A program made the position numbers and the translations under genes. Shown here piece by piece: positions 33,028 through 45,104 of a DNA stretch of 64,000 nucleotides. Source of the DNA: Sebastes aleutianus (lineage: Eukaryota; Chordata; Actinopteri; Perciformes; Sebastidae); assembly GCA_916700875.1 (NCBI GenBank), contig CAKAKS010000001.1:15355000-15418999 (forward strand), in the 5' to 3' direction. Under the pieces are notes generated by a model, which saw only the letters and a list, made by a program, of their open reading frames with translations, searched no databases and was not told the origin of the DNA. Numbering within the stretch: the stretch's first letter is position 1; each line of letters starts with the position of its first letter.

Positions 33028-35412
33028 ATGAGACGGCAAGTACTGTTGTTTATCTTGCTATTTTCCCTCAGCTCAGTGTTGGGGCAGGTCTCCTACTCCA
33101 TTCCCGAGGAAATGTCGAAAGGCTCTCTAGTTGGTAACATAGCGCAGGATTTAGGGTTGGACGTGAAAAGATTGAAGTCAGGTAAAGCTCGCATATATAC
33201 GGAGGACAATGCAGAATACATCGAGCTGAATAAAGACAGAGGAGTCCTCCTTGTGAAGGAGAGAATCGACAGAGAGGCGCTCTGTGGGCAGACAACACCG
33301 TGCGCTTTGCATTTTCAAATTACGCTGGAAGACCCGATTGAATTCTTTACAGTTACCGTGGAAATTAATGACATTAACGATAATGCACCCAGCTTCAAAA
33401 AGGATGAGATGAAATTCAGGATCAGTGAGTCGGCTGTGATTGGAGCTAAATTTGTGCTAGAGAGAGCTATGGATCTAGATGTCGGTGTGAACGGGTTGCA
33501 GGGTTATTCCCTCAAACCTACAGACAACTTTCATCTAAAACTCCAAAATCAGCATGATGGGAGTAAAAAGGTGGAGATGGTTTTGCAGAAACATCTAGAC
33601 AGAGAGACACAAGAGCACCTCTCTTTGACTCTCACAGCTACTGATGGAGGTGATCCTCAGCTGTCAGGAACAATGCGAGTGGAAATTTCAGTGCTCGATG
33701 TTAATGACAATGCCCCAGTATTTACGCAGGAAGTATATAAGGTGACTATAATGGAGACTGCTCCGAAGGGCACCATTTTGAGTACAGTTAGTGCTGTAGA
33801 TGCAGATCAAGGGTCAAATGGAAAAGTGACATATTCAATAACAAACACGTTGGATGATGTCCCTCTTATGTTTCAAATCGACGAAGAAAATGGCCTGGTA
33901 GCTTTATCTGGAAACCTGGATTATGAAAAGGCACAGCACTATGAAATACACGTACAAGCTAGTGATGATGGAGGACTAACAGATTCATGTAAGATTATTG
34001 TTGAGGTGACCGATACGAACGATAATCATCCGTCTATTAATATCATGTCTAAAACTAATTCAATATCAGAGAATTCTAAGCCGGGAACTGTAGTAACTAT
34101 ATTTAATGTGCAAGACCCTGACTCTGGAGAAAATGGCAAAGTCACATGTAATATCGAACAAAACTTGCCATTTCTGATGAAAGCAACGTCGAAAAAATTC
34201 TTCAGCCTAATAACCGACAGTGATTTAGACAGAGAGAGATCCTCTGAGTATAATATTACAGTGACGTGCTCTGATGAGGGAGTGCCCTCCCTCTCCAGCA
34301 GCGTCACTCTCACCTTACAGATCTCTGATGTGAATGATAACGCGCCTGTCTTTGAGAGGAGCTCATATGAGGCCTACATTGTAGAAAACAACACACCAGG
34401 CCTCTCTATATTCACAGTGAAAGCCAGAGACGCTGACTGGAACCAGAATGCCCGTGTTTCTTACATACTGGAGGACTCGTCTGTTAACGGAGTGCCAGTC
34501 TCCTCATATGTGTCCGTTAGTGCTGATAGTGGAGTCATCCATGCAGTGCGCTCTTTTGACTACGAGCAGATCAAAGACTTCCACTTCCGCGTGAAAGCAC
34601 AAGATGGAGGTTCCCCTCCACTCAGTAGCAACGTGACTGTGAAAGTACTGATCCAGGACCAGAACGACAACCCCCCTCAGGTCCTGTACCCAGTCCAGAC
34701 TGGTGGTTCTCTGGTGGCTGAAATGGTGCCTCGTTCAGCAGATGTGGGCTATCTGGTCACTAAAGTGGTGGCTGTTGATGTGGACTCTGGACAGAATGCC
34801 TGGCTCTCCTATAAACTGCAGAAAGCCATAGACAGAGCGCTTTTTGAAGTGGGCTTACAGAATGGAGAAATAAGAACTATCCGCCAAGTCACTGATAAAG
34901 ATGCTGTGAAACAAAGACTGACTGTTATAGTGGAGGACAACGGGCAGCCCTCTCGTTCAGCTACAGTCATTGTTAACGTGGCGGTGGCGGACAGCTTCCC
35001 TGAAGTGCTGTCTGAGTTCACTGACTTTACACACGACAAGGAGTACAATGACAACCTGACTTTTTACTTAGTGTTGGCTCTGGCTGTAGTCTCCTTCCTC
35101 TTCATCACGTGTTTAGTGGTTATTATATCAGTGAAGATCTACAGGTGGAGACAGTCTCGCGTCCTGTATCACTCCAGTCTCCCTGTGATTCCATATTATC
35201 CACCACGTTACTCAGACACTTTGGGGACAGGGACTCTCCAACACGTGTACAACTACGAGGTGTGCAGGACGACTGACTCCAGAAAGAGTGACTGTAAGTT
35301 CGGAGGAGCCGGTAGTCAGAACGTGCTGATAATGGACCCCAGTTCTACAGGGACGATGCAGCGGATACAGAGTGAGAAGAGCATCCTGGATGAACCAGAC
35401 TCTCCTTTAGAG
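33028..35412 (+). CDS. pcdhg: V10: protocadherin variable exon, intact, diverged ectodomain
   Basis: 795 codons from the ATG in AGAACAATGAGA (signal peptide MRRQVLLFILLFSLSSVLGQ). Another in-frame ATG lies five codons upstream (33013, MSERT) in an acceptable context; the frame beyond that reaches only a TTG. EC1 loop is CGQTTPC. EC2 and EC3 differ more from neighbours than most exons do: HLDRETQEHLSLTLTATDGG, LSGTMRVEISVLDVNDN, QEVYKVTIMETAPKG. EC3 ends in D-T-N-D-N. EC4 has KATSKKFFSLITDSDLDRE before the shared half begins at RSSEYN. Its 3' half carries some silent changes and QKAIDRAL. Donor TTAGAG|GTTAGA. Its upstream sequence is also unlike the others, so this looks like an older module. 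Confidence 0.95.
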
Positions 35413-35559
35413 GTTAGAAAACTTTGACGTTTACATTTTATGCATATCAAAGTCATTTTACTGATACATTCATTTCATAAGGCAGTTGCATGCAGCAGCA
35501 GACCGAAAAATACCATTAATATATGACTAAGAAGTTTATATGATGCTACAGCGTTCACA

Positions 35560-35580
35560 TTCAGCACCATGGACAGGGAC
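35560..35580 (+). promoter_or_regulatory. RE1/NRSE-like site
   Basis: TTCAGCACC, AT, GGACAGGGAC, 148 bp after the V10 donor. Followed by ACTTAACGCTGCTGAT, which is kept in I11 and I12. Confidence 0.75.
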
Positions 35581-35866
35581 ACTTAACGCTGCTGATGGTG
35601 AATGTGCCTTTGTATCGTGTTTTTAATTTTCGTCCTCTCTTGATGCCTTTTTTTGATATCGACTATATTTTGTTTTTGTATTTACAGCATTCAAATATGT
35701 TACTATAGCACTTGAACACAATTTTATCGAAGTATGTATTTAGTGAAATTTTAGTATGCCACGTTAATGGCAGCTTTCCTCTCGTTTTAGTTCATCTTGA
35801 TTACCAGTGTGTGTGACTTTGCACTAAACTGGTTCTCTTTTATATCACTTGTTGTAATTTGTATTT

Positions 35867-35893
35867 TCAACTCAAAGGGTCGCTGTTGGCAAG
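35867..35893 (+). promoter_or_regulatory. CSE (CGCT box) promoter element of V11, variant
   Basis: TCAACTCAAAGGGTCGCTG then TTGGCAAG; CGCT at 35881-35884, 272 bp before the ATG. The variant GGTCGCTGTTGGCAAG is private to V11, V12 and V13. Confidence 0.8.
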
Positions 35894-36152
35894 CGTGTTG
35901 AGATTTAACTAGATGTTATTTTTTTCTGTCTTTGTCCTGCCCCTTCGTGTACATACGGTGGACACAATCGGAGAAAGACAGAATGCACAGTCGGCGCTCA
36001 TAAGGAGCTCTGCGAGGATTTCTATATCTGGATCTGTTGTTTTGCTTCCTATAGTTGGAGTGTGGACGCTTTTTTTTGTTATCTACTTTGGCTTTGGCTG
36101 CATTGGGAATGCTTTTGTTTTAATGGCGCAGGAAACGACTTCGGAGAGAACA

Positions 36153-38537
36153 ATGAGACGGCAAGTACTGTTGTTTCTCTCGGTGCTATGTCTCAGCTCG
36201 GTGCTCGGGCAGGTCAGCTATTCCATCCCCGAAGAAATGGCGAAGGGCTCTGTCGTTGGTAACATAGCGCATGATTTAGGTTTAGATCTTAAAAGGCTGA
36301 AATCAGGCAAAGCTCGTGTCTATACGGGAGGCAGCGTAGAGTACATCGGGCTGAATAAAGAAAGGGGAGTCCTCCATATCCGGGAGAGGATCGACAGAGA
36401 GGCTTTATGTGGAGAGACGACGCCTTGTGCTTTACATTTCCAGTTAATTCTGGAAAACCCAATGGAGCTGTTTCGTGTAACAGTGGAGATCACCGACATA
36501 AACGATAATACTCCCAGTTTTACTAATGCAGAAAAACGCTTTGAAATCAGCGAGTCCGCTGTTACAGGATCGAAATTTGTTTTAGAGACAGCAATTGATT
36601 CTGACATTGGGATGAACGGCTTACAGCGATACTCACTCACTCCGACTGATAATTTTGTATTAAAACCTGGAAATCAGGCCGGTGGAAGTAAAAAGGTCGA
36701 GATGGTTTTACAGAAGCCTCTAGATCGAGAAAAGCAGGAATATATTTCACTGCTGTTAACCGCTATAGACGGAGGAGAGCCGCAGATGTCAGGGACAATG
36801 CAGATATTTATCAATGTATTAGATGCGAATGACAACGCACCTTCATTTGCTAAACCGCTGTATAGAGCAAAAATGAAAGAAAATTCCCCCAAAGGCACCA
36901 GCGTAACGACTGTAAGTGCATCTGATAAAGACAATGGCTTGAACGGAGAAATATCATTTCTGATATCTTCTGGAAAACGTCTTTTGTCTGAATTGTTTCA
37001 AATAAATTCGAAAAGTGGTGAAATTATTCTAGTCGGTGAAATAGATTATGAAAAGGCGAAAATTTATGAAATAGATATTGAAGCTGTAGACAGCGGAGGA
37101 CTCTCTGATTCCACTAAAGTAATAGTTGATGTTATTGATATAAATGACAATAATCCACATATAAACATTGTTTCTAAATCAGAATCCATATTAGAAGACT
37201 CACCTCCAAACACTGTAATAGCTATGTTAAGTGTAAATGATCCAGATTCAGAGAATAGTGGAGAGGTACAGTGTAATATAGACGGTGACATTCCTTTCAA
37301 AATACAAACTACATTAAATGGATTTTATACTTTAGTCACTGAGGTTGCTTTAGACAGAGAGATCGCTTCTCAGTATAATATAACAGTGACGTGCTCTGAT
37401 GAGGGAGTGCCCTCCCTCTCCAGCAGCGTCACTCTCACCTTACAGATCTCTGATGTGAATGATAACGCGCCTGTCTTTGAGAGGAGCTCATATGAGGCCT
37501 ACATTGTAGAAAACAACACACCAGGCCTCTCTATATTCACAGTGAAAGCCAGAGACGCTGACTGGAACCAGAATGCCCGTGTTTCTTACATACTGGAGGA
37601 CTCCTCTGTTAACGGAGTGCCAGTCTCCTCATATGTGTCCGTTAGTGCTGATAGTGGAGTCATCCATGCAGTGCGCTCTTTTGACTACGAGCAGATCAAA
37701 GACTTCCACTTCCGCGTCAAAGTGCAGGATGGAGGTTCCCCTCCACTCAGTAGCAACGTCACCGTGAAAATACTGATCCAGGACCAGAATGACAACCCTC
37801 CTCAGGTCCTGTACCCAGTCCAGACTGGTGGCTCTCTGGTGGCTGAACTGGTGCCTCGTTCAGCAGATGTGGGCTATCTGGTCACTAAAGTGGTGGCTGT
37901 TGATGTGGACTCTGGACAGAATGCCTGGCTCTCCTATAAACTGCAGAAAGCCACAGACAGGGCGCTGTTTGAAGTGGGTTTACAGAATGGAGAAATAAGA
38001 ACTATCCGCCAAGTCACTGATAAAGATGCTGTGAAACAAAGACTGACTGTTATAGTGGAGGACAACGGGCAGCCCTCTCGTTCAGCTACAGTCATTGTTA
38101 ACGTGGCGGTGGCGGACAGCTTCCCTGAAGTGCTGTCTGAGTTCACTGACTTTACACACGACAAGGAGTACAATGACAACCTGACTTTTTACTTAGTGTT
38201 GGCTCTGGCTGTAGTCTCCTTCCTCTTCATCACGTGTTTAGTGGTTATTATATCAGTGAAGATCTACAGGTGGAGACAGTCTCGCGTCCTGTATCATTCC
38301 AGTCTCCCTGTGATTCCATATTATCCACCACGTTACTCAGACACTTTGGGGACAGGGACTCTCCAACACGTGTACAACTACGAGGTGTGCAGGACGACTG
38401 ATTCCAGAAAGAGTGACTGTAAGTTCGGAGGAGCCGGTAGTCAGAACGTGCTGATAATGGACCCCAGTTCTACAGGGACGATGCAGCGGATACAGAGTGA
38501 GAAGAGCATCCTGGATGAACCAGACTCTCCTCTAGAG
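36153..38537 (+). CDS. pcdhg: V11: protocadherin variable exon, first of the V11-V13 triplet, intact
   Basis: 795 codons from the ATG in AGAACAATGAGA (MRRQVLLFLSVLCLSSVLGQ). The frame is open upstream through an ATG at 36123 (MAQETTSERT) and a far one at 35913 that begins only 20 bp after the CSE, so that one probably precedes the transcription start; V13 lacks this longer frame. Triplet marks: DLGLDLKRLKSGKARVY, GGSVEYIGLNKERGVLHI and CGETTPC in EC1; QKPLDREKQEYISLLLTA in EC2; SGKRLLSELFQINSKSGEI in EC3; TTLNGFYTLVTEVALDRE in EC4. It differs from V12 and V13 mainly in EC2 and EC3 (KPGNQAGG; NGLNGEISFLI). Shared-half changes: RVKVQDGG, VKILIQ and AELVPRS. Donor GAG|GTCAGA. Confidence 0.95.
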
Positions 38538-38689
38538 GTCAGAAAACTGTAACGTTTAATTTTGATGCATATCAAAGTCATGGTACTGATACATTAATTA
38601 CATAAGGCAGTTGCATGCAGCAGCAGACCGAAAAATACCATATACAGTATATGTGACTGAGAAGTTTAGATAATGCCACAACATTCACA

Positions 38690-38710
38690 TTCAGCACCAT
38701 GGACAGCGAC
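38690..38710 (+). promoter_or_regulatory. RE1/NRSE-like site
   Basis: TTCAGCACC, AT, GGACAGCGAC: the best RE1 match in the window. Confidence 0.8.
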
Positions 38711-38994
38711 ACTTAACGCTGCTGATAGTGAATATGCCTGTGTCGTGTTTTCATTTTTCGTCCTCTCTTCATGCTTTCTTTTGATACCGACTATGTTTTG
38801 TTTTTGTAATTAAATCATTCAAGTATGTTACTATAGCACTTGAACACAATTTCATAAAAGTATGTTTTTAGTGAGATATCAGTATGCCACGTTAATGGCA
38901 GCTTTCCTCTGGTTTTAGTTCCTCCTGATTACCAGTGTGTGTGACTTTGCACTAAACTGGTTCTCTTTTATATCACTTGTTGTAATTTGTATTT

Positions 38995-39021
38995 TCAACT
39001 CAAAGGGTCGCTGTTGGCAAG
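38995..39021 (+). promoter_or_regulatory. CSE (CGCT box) promoter element of V12, variant
   Basis: CGCT at 39009-39012, 272 bp before the ATG; GGTCGCTGTTGGCAAG as in V11. Confidence 0.8.
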
Positions 39022-39280
39022 CGTGTTGAGATTTAACTAGATGTTATTTTTTTCTGTCTTTGTCCTGCCCCTTCGTGTACATACGGTGGACACAATCGGA
39101 GAAAGACAGAATGCACAGTCGGCGCTCATAAGGACCTCTGCGAGGATTTTTATATCTGGATCTGTTGTTTTGCTTCCTATAGTTGGAGTGTGGACCCTTT
39201 TTTTTGTTATCTACTTTGGCATTGGCTGCATTGGGAATGCTTTTGTTTTAATGGCGCAGGAAACGACTTCGGAGAGAACA

Positions 39281-41665
39281 ATGAGACGGCAAGTACTGTT
39301 GTTTCTCTCGGTGCTATGTCTCAGCTCGGTGCTCGGGCAGGTCAGCTATTCCATCCCCGAAGAAATGGCGAAGGGCTCTGTCGTTGGTAACATAGCGCAT
39401 GATTTAGGTTTAGATCTTAAAAGGCTGAAATCAGGCAAAGCTCGTGTCTATACGGGAGGCAGCGTAGAGTACATCGGGCTGAATAAAGAAAGGGGAGTCC
39501 TCCATATCCAGGAGAGGATCGACAGAGAGGCTTTATGTGGAGAGACGACGCCTTGTGCTTTACATTTCCAGTTAATTCTGGAAAACCCAATGGAGCTGTT
39601 TCGTGTAACAGTGGAGATCACCGACATAAACGATAATACCCCCAGTTTTACTAATGCAGAAAAACGCTTTGAAATCAGCGAGACCGCTGTGATTGGATCG
39701 AAATTTGTATTAGAGAAAGCAATTGATTCCGATATTGGCATGAACGGCTTACAGCGATACACACTTACTCCCACTGATAATTTTGTATTAAAACTAGAAA
39801 GTCAAGCAGACGGAAGTAAAAAGGTGGAGATGGTTTTACAGAAGCCTCTAGATCGAGAAAAGCAGGAATATATTTCACTGCTGTTAACCGCTATAGACGG
39901 AGGAGAGCCGCAGATGTCAGGGACAATGCAGATATTTGTTAATGTATTAGATGCGAATGACAACGCACCTACATTTGCTAAACCGCTCTATAGAGCAAAA
40001 ATACTAGAAAATTCCCCCACAGGCACCAGCGTAACGACTGTAAGTGCATCTGATAAAGACATTGGTTCGAATAAAGAAATATCATATCTGATATCTACCA
40101 GTAAACGTCTTTTATCTGAACTGTTTAAGATTAATTCGAAAACTGGTGATATAATCCTAGTAGGTGAAATAGATTATGAAAAGGCAAAAACGTATCAAAT
40201 TGACATTGAAGCTGTAGACAGCGGAGGACTCTCTGATTCCACTAAAGTAATAGTTGATGTTATTGATATAAATGACAATAATCCTCAAATAAATATTGTT
40301 TCTAAATCAGAGTCCATATTAGAAGACTCGCCTCCAAACACTGTGATAGCTATGTTAAGTGTAAATGATCCAGATTCAGAGAATAGTGGAGAGGTACAGT
40401 GTAATATAGACGGTGACATTCCCTTCAAAATACAAACTACATTAAACGGATTTTATACTTTAGTCACTGAGGTCGCTTTAGACAGAGAGATCGCCTCCCA
40501 TTATAATATAACAGTGACGTGCTCTGATGAGGGAGTGCCCTCCCTCTCCAGCAGCGTCACTCTCACCTTACAGATCTCTGATGTGAATGATAACGCGCCT
40601 GTCTTTGAGAGGAGCTCATATGAGGCCTACATTGTAGAAAACAACACACCAGGCCTCTCTGTATTCACAGTGAAAGCCAGAGACGCTGACTGGAACCAGA
40701 ATGCCCGTGTTTCTTACATACTGGAGGACTCCTCTGTTAACGGAGTGCCAGTCTCCTCATATGTGTCCGTTAGTGCTGATAGTGGAGTCATCCATGCAGT
40801 GCGCTCTTTTGACTACGAGCAGATCAAAGACTTCCATTTCCGCGTCAAAGCGCAGGATGGAGGTTCCCCTCCACTCAGTAGCAACGTGACTGTGAAAGTA
40901 CTGATCCAGGACCAGAACGACAACCCCCCTCAGGTCCTGTACCCAGTCCAGACTGGTGGCTCTCTGGTGGCTGAAATGGTGCCTCGTTCAGCAGATGTGG
41001 GCTATCTGGTCACTAAAGTGGTGGCTGTTGATGTGGACTCTGGACAGAATGCCTGGCTCTCCTATAAACTGCAGAAAGCCACAGACAGGGCGCTGTTTGA
41101 AGTGGGCTTACAGAATGGAGAAATAAGAACTATCCGCCAAGTCACTGATAAAGATGCTGTGAAACAAAGACTGACTGTTATAGTGGAGGACAACGGGCAG
41201 CCCTCTCGTTCAGCTACAGTCATTGTTAACGTGGCGGTGGCGGACAGCTTCCCTGAAGTGCTGTCTGAGTTCACTGACTTTACGCACGACAGGGAGTACA
41301 ATGACAACCTGACTTTTTACTTAGTGTTGGCTCTGGCTGTAGTCTCCTTCCTCTTCATCACGTGTTTAGTGGTTATTATATCAGTGAAGATCTACAGGTG
41401 GAGACAGTCTCGCGTCCTGTATCACTCCAGTCTCCCTGTGATTCCATATTATCCACCACGTTACTCAGACACTTTGGGGACAGGGACTCTCCAACACGTG
41501 TACAACTACGAGGTGTGCAGGACGACTGACTCCAGAAAGAGTGACTGTAAGTTCGGAGGAGCCGGTAGTCAGAACGTGCTGATAATGGACCCCAGTTCTA
41601 CAGGGACGATGCAGCGGATACAGAGTGAGAAGAGCATCCTGGACGAACCAGACTCTCCTCTAGAG
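39281..41665 (+). CDS. pcdhg: V12: protocadherin variable exon, second of the triplet, intact
   Basis: 795 codons, ATG in AGAACAATGAGA. EC1 is nearly the same as V11 (one change, HIQERI for HIRERI). EC2 and EC3 carry most differences: SETAVIGSKFVLEKAIDSD, ESQADGSKK, ILENSPTGTSVTTVSASD, DIGSNKEISYLISTSKR. As in V11 the upstream frame stays open to an ATG at 39041 and includes MAQETTSERT, but the start is best placed at the conserved ATG before the signal peptide. The variable part ends at REIASHYN. Shared-half changes: GLSVF and HDREYND just before the membrane span. Donor GAG|GTCAGA. V12 and V13 share EC3 (STSKRLLSELFKINSKTG), so they are closer to each other there than to V11. Confidence 0.95.
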
Positions 41666-41812
41666 GTCAGAAAACTGTAATCTTTAATATATATGCATAT
41701 AAAAGTCATAGTATTGATACATTAATTTCATAAGGCAGTTGCATGTAGCAGTAGTCCGAAAAATACCATTTATATATGACTGAGAAGTTTAGATAATGCC
41801 ACAACGTTCACC

Positions 41813-41833
41813 TTCAGCACCATGGACAGAGAC
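41813..41833 (+). promoter_or_regulatory. RE1/NRSE-like site
   Basis: TTCAGCACC, AT, GGACAGAGAC; same position as in I10 and I11. Confidence 0.75.
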
Positions 41834-41979
41834 ACTTAACGCTGCTGATAGTGAATGTTTCCATGTTTTGTTTTTATTTTTCGTCCTCTCTTCATGTCTT
41901 CTTTTGACATCGACTTTATTTTGTTTTTGTAATTACAGCATTCAAATATGTTACTATAGCACTTGAAGACAATTTTACC

Positions 41980-41993
41980 AAAGTCTGTATTTT
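41980..41993. repeat. Target-site duplication, left copy
   Basis: AAAGTCTGTATTTT, repeated exactly at 42191-42204 on the other side of the SINE. Confidence 0.85.
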
Positions 41994-42190
41994 TTTTTTT
42001 TTAAAGTTATTTTTTTGGGGGCATTTTCCATTTTTATTGACAGGACAGTGGATAGAGTCTTGAAAGGGGGGAAAGAGAGAGTGGATGCGGAAAGGGCCAC
42101 AGGCCGGATTCGAACCCGGGCCGCCGCGGTCAGGACCAAGCCTTAATACATGGACGCCCGTTCTACCAACTGAGCTAACCCAGGCGCCCC
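41994..42190 (-). mobile_element. tRNA-derived SINE
   Basis: Read on the minus strand it begins GGGGCGCCTGGGTTAGCTCA with a pol III A box (TTAGCTCAGTTGG, 42161-42180 region) and a B box (GGTTCGAATCC, complement of 42106-42116). A pyrimidine-rich body, a CTGTCAATAAAAATGG stretch and an A-rich tail follow. The layout matches tRNA-derived SINEs common in percomorph fish; the family name cannot be confirmed here. It is not a functional tRNA gene: the clover leaf is imperfect and the SINE body follows directly. Confidence 0.88.
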
Positions 42191-42204
42191 AAAGTCTGTA
42201 TTTT
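42191..42204. repeat. Target-site duplication, right copy
   Basis: AAAGTCTGTATTTT, identical to the left copy, showing insertion by target-primed reverse transcription. Confidence 0.85.
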
Positions 42205-42329
42205 GATAAATATCAGTATGCCACTTTAATGGCCAACTCTCCTCTGGTTTTAGTTCATCTTGATTACCAGTGTGTGTGACTTTGCACTAAACTGGTTCTC
42301 TTTTATATCACTTGTTGTAATTTGTATTT

Positions 42330-42356
42330 TCAACTCAAAGGGTCGCTGTTGGCAAG
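42330..42356 (+). promoter_or_regulatory. CSE (CGCT box) promoter element of V13, variant
   Basis: CGCT at 42344-42347, 271 bp before the ATG; the SINE ends 140 bp upstream of it. Confidence 0.8.
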
Positions 42357-42614
42357 CGTGTTGAGTTATAACTAGATGTTATTTTTTTCTGTCTGTGTCC
42401 TGCCCCTTCGTGTACATACGGTGGACACAATCGGAGAAAGACAGAATGCACAGTCGGCGCTCATAAGGAGCTCTACGAGGATTTATATATCTGGATCTGT
42501 TGTTTTGCTTCCTATAGTTGGAGTGTGGACGCTTTTTTTGCTATCTACTTTTGCTTTGGCTGCATTGGGAATGTGTCTGTTTTAATGGCGCAGGAAACGA
42601 CTTCGCAGAGAACA

Positions 42615-44999
42615 ATGAGACGGCAAGTACTGTTGTTTCTCTCGGTGCTATGTCTCAGCTCGGTGCTCGGGCAGGTCAGCTATTCCATCCCCGAAGAAAT
42701 GGCGAAAGGCTCTGTCGTTGGTAACATAGCGCATGATTTAGGTTTAGATCTTAAACGGCTGAAATCAGGCAAAGCTCGTGTCTATACGGGAGGCAGCGTA
42801 GAGTACATCGGGCTGAATAAAGAAAGGGGAGTCCTCCATATCCAGGAGAGGATAGACAGGGAGGCTTTATGTGGAGAGACGACGCCTTGTGCTTTACATT
42901 TCCAGTTAATTCTGGAAAACCCAATGGAGCTGTTTCGTGTAACAGTGGAGATCACCGACATAAACGATAATACCCCCAGCTTTACTAATGCAGAAAAACG
43001 CTTTGAAATCAGCGAGTCTGCTGTTACAGGATCGAAATTCATTTTAGAGACAGCATTTGATTCTGACATTGGCATGAATGGCTTACAACAATACTCACTT
43101 ACTCCTACTGATAATTTTGTATTAAAGCTAGAAAATCAAGCAGACGGAAATAAAAAGGTCGAGATGGTTTTACAGAAGCCTCTAGATCGGGAGAAGCAGG
43201 AATATATTTCACTGCTGTTAACCGCTATAGACGGAGGAGAGCCGCAGATGTCAGGGACAATGCAGATATTTGTCAATGTATTAGATGCGAATGACAACGC
43301 ACCTTCATTTGCTAAACCGCTGTATAAAGCAAAAATACTAGAAAATTCCCCCAAAGGCACCAGCGTAACGACTGTAAGTGCATTTGATAAAGACCTCGGC
43401 TCAAATAGAGAAATATCATATCTTATTTCTACCAGCAAACGTCTTTTATCTGAACTGTTTAAGATTAATTCGAAAACTGGTGAAATTATCCTAGTCGGTG
43501 ACATAGATTATGAAAAGGCAAAAACATATCAAATGAATATCGAAGCTGTAGACAGCGGAGGACTCTCCGATTCCACTAAAGTAATAGTTGATGTTATTGA
43601 TATAAATGACAATAAACCTCAAATAAACATTGTCTCTAAATCAGAATCCATATTAGAGGACTCACCTCCAAACACTGTAATAGCTATGTTAAGTGTAAAT
43701 GATCCAGATTCAGAGAATAGTGGAGAGGTACAGTGTAATATAGACGGTGACATTCCCTTCAAAATACAAACTACATTAAATGGATTTTATACTTTAGTTA
43801 CAGAGGTCGCTTTAGACCGAGAGATCGCTTCTCAGTATAATATAACAGTGACGTGCTCTGATGAGGGAGTGCCCTCCCTTTCCAGCAGCGTCACTCTCAC
43901 CTTACAGATCTCTGATGTGAATGATAACGCGCCTGGCTTTGAGAGGAGCTCATATGAGGCCTACATTGTAGAAAACAACACACCAGGCCTCTCTGTATTC
44001 ACAGTGAAAGCCAGAGACGCTGACTGGAACCAGAATGCCCGTGTTTCTTACATACTGGAGGACTCCTCTGTTAACGGAGTGCCAGTCTCCTCATATGTGT
44101 CCGTTAGTGCTGATAGTGGAGTCATCCATGCAGTGCGCTCTTTTGACTACGAGCAGATCAAAGACTTCCACTTTCGCGTCAAAGTGCAGGATGGAGGTTC
44201 CCCTCCACTCAGTAGCAACGTGACTGTGAAAATAATGATCCAGGACCAGAACGACAACCCTCCTCAGGTCCTGTACCCAGTCCAGACTGGTGGCTCTCTG
44301 GTGGCTGAAATGGTGCCTCGTTCAGCAGATGTGGGCTATCTGGTCACTAAAGTGGTGGCTGTTGATGTGGACTCTGGACAGAATGCCTGGCTCTCCTATA
44401 AACTGCAGAAAGCCACAGACAGGGCGCTGTTTGAAGTGGGCCTACAGAATGGAGAAATAAGAACTATCCGCCAAGTCACTGATAAAGATGCTGTGAAACA
44501 AAGACTGACTGTTATAGTGGAGGACAACGGGCAGCCCTCTCGTTCAGCTACAGTCATTGTTAATGTGGCGGTGGCGGACAGCTTCCCTGAAGTGCTGTCT
44601 GAGTTCACTGACTTTACACACGACAAGGAGTACAATGACAACCTGACTTTTTACTTAGTGTTGGCTCTGGCTGTAGTCTCCTTCCTCTTCATCACGTGTT
44701 TAGTGGTTATTATATCAGTGAAGATCTACAGGTGGAGACAGTCTCGCGTCCTGTACCACTCCAGTCTCCCTGTGATTCCATATTATCCACCACGTTACTC
44801 AGACACTTTGGGGACAGGGACTCTCCAACACGTGTACAACTACGAGGTGTGCAGGACGACTGACTCCAGAAAGAGTGACTGTAAGTTCGGAGGAGCCGGT
44901 AGTCAGAACGTGCTGATAATGGACCCCAGTTCTACAGGGACGATGCAGCGGATACAGAGTGAGAAGAGCATCCTGGATGAACCAGACTCTCCTCTAGAG
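42615..44999 (+). CDS. pcdhg: V13: protocadherin variable exon, third of the triplet, intact
   Basis: 795 codons, ATG in AGAACAATGAGA. In V13 one T is missing from the T-run near 42535, so the long in-frame leader of V11 and V12 is broken. Only the short MAQETTSQRT extension (42585) remains in frame, which supports the conserved start. Differences from V12 lie in EC2 and EC3 (FILETAFDSD, LQQYSLTP, FDKDLGSNREISYL, KTYQMNIEAVDSGG). In the shared half it has NDNAPGFERSS (V to G right after the EC4 calcium motif) and VKIMIQ. The last part of the exon (from about 44769) and the following interval are the same as in V14, marking the start of the 3,536-bp duplication. Donor GAG|GTTGGT; unspliced reading adds 13 residues. 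Confidence 0.95.
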
Positions 45000-45083
45000 G
45001 TTGGTCATTTCAGTTGTAACTTGTTTGTATGTTCTCTGTGACTGGTAAGTTCCTAACCAGGCGCCATTTATGACTAGTCTGCA

Positions 45084-45104
45084 ATCAGCACCATGGACAA
45101 AGAC
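45084..45104 (+). promoter_or_regulatory. RE1/NRSE-like site, weakened right half
   Basis: ATCAGCACC, AT, GGACAAAGAC; 85 bp after the donor. Confidence 0.5.

Larger units (their letters stand above)
35413..36152. other. Intergenic interval I10 (V10 to V11)
   Basis: No gene seen. RE1 (35560), AT-rich stretch, CSE (35867) and a long leader that happens to be open in frame with V11. Homologous to I11 and I12. Confidence 0.85.
38538..39280. other. Intergenic interval I11 (V11 to V12)
   Basis: No gene seen. Same plan as I10: RE1 (38690), CSE (38995), leader. It shows the uninterrupted sequence at the place where I12 carries a SINE. Confidence 0.85.
41666..42614. other. Intergenic interval I12 (V12 to V13)
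   Basis: No gene seen. RE1 (41813), a SINE insertion with target-site duplication (41980-42204), CSE (42330), leader. About 200 bp longer than I10 and I11 because of the SINE. Confidence 0.88.

Noticed and set aside
42085..42279. Open frame and a possible tRNA gene in I12
   Set aside because: Both are parts of the SINE; the tRNA-like head runs straight into a SINE body and lies between target-site duplications.
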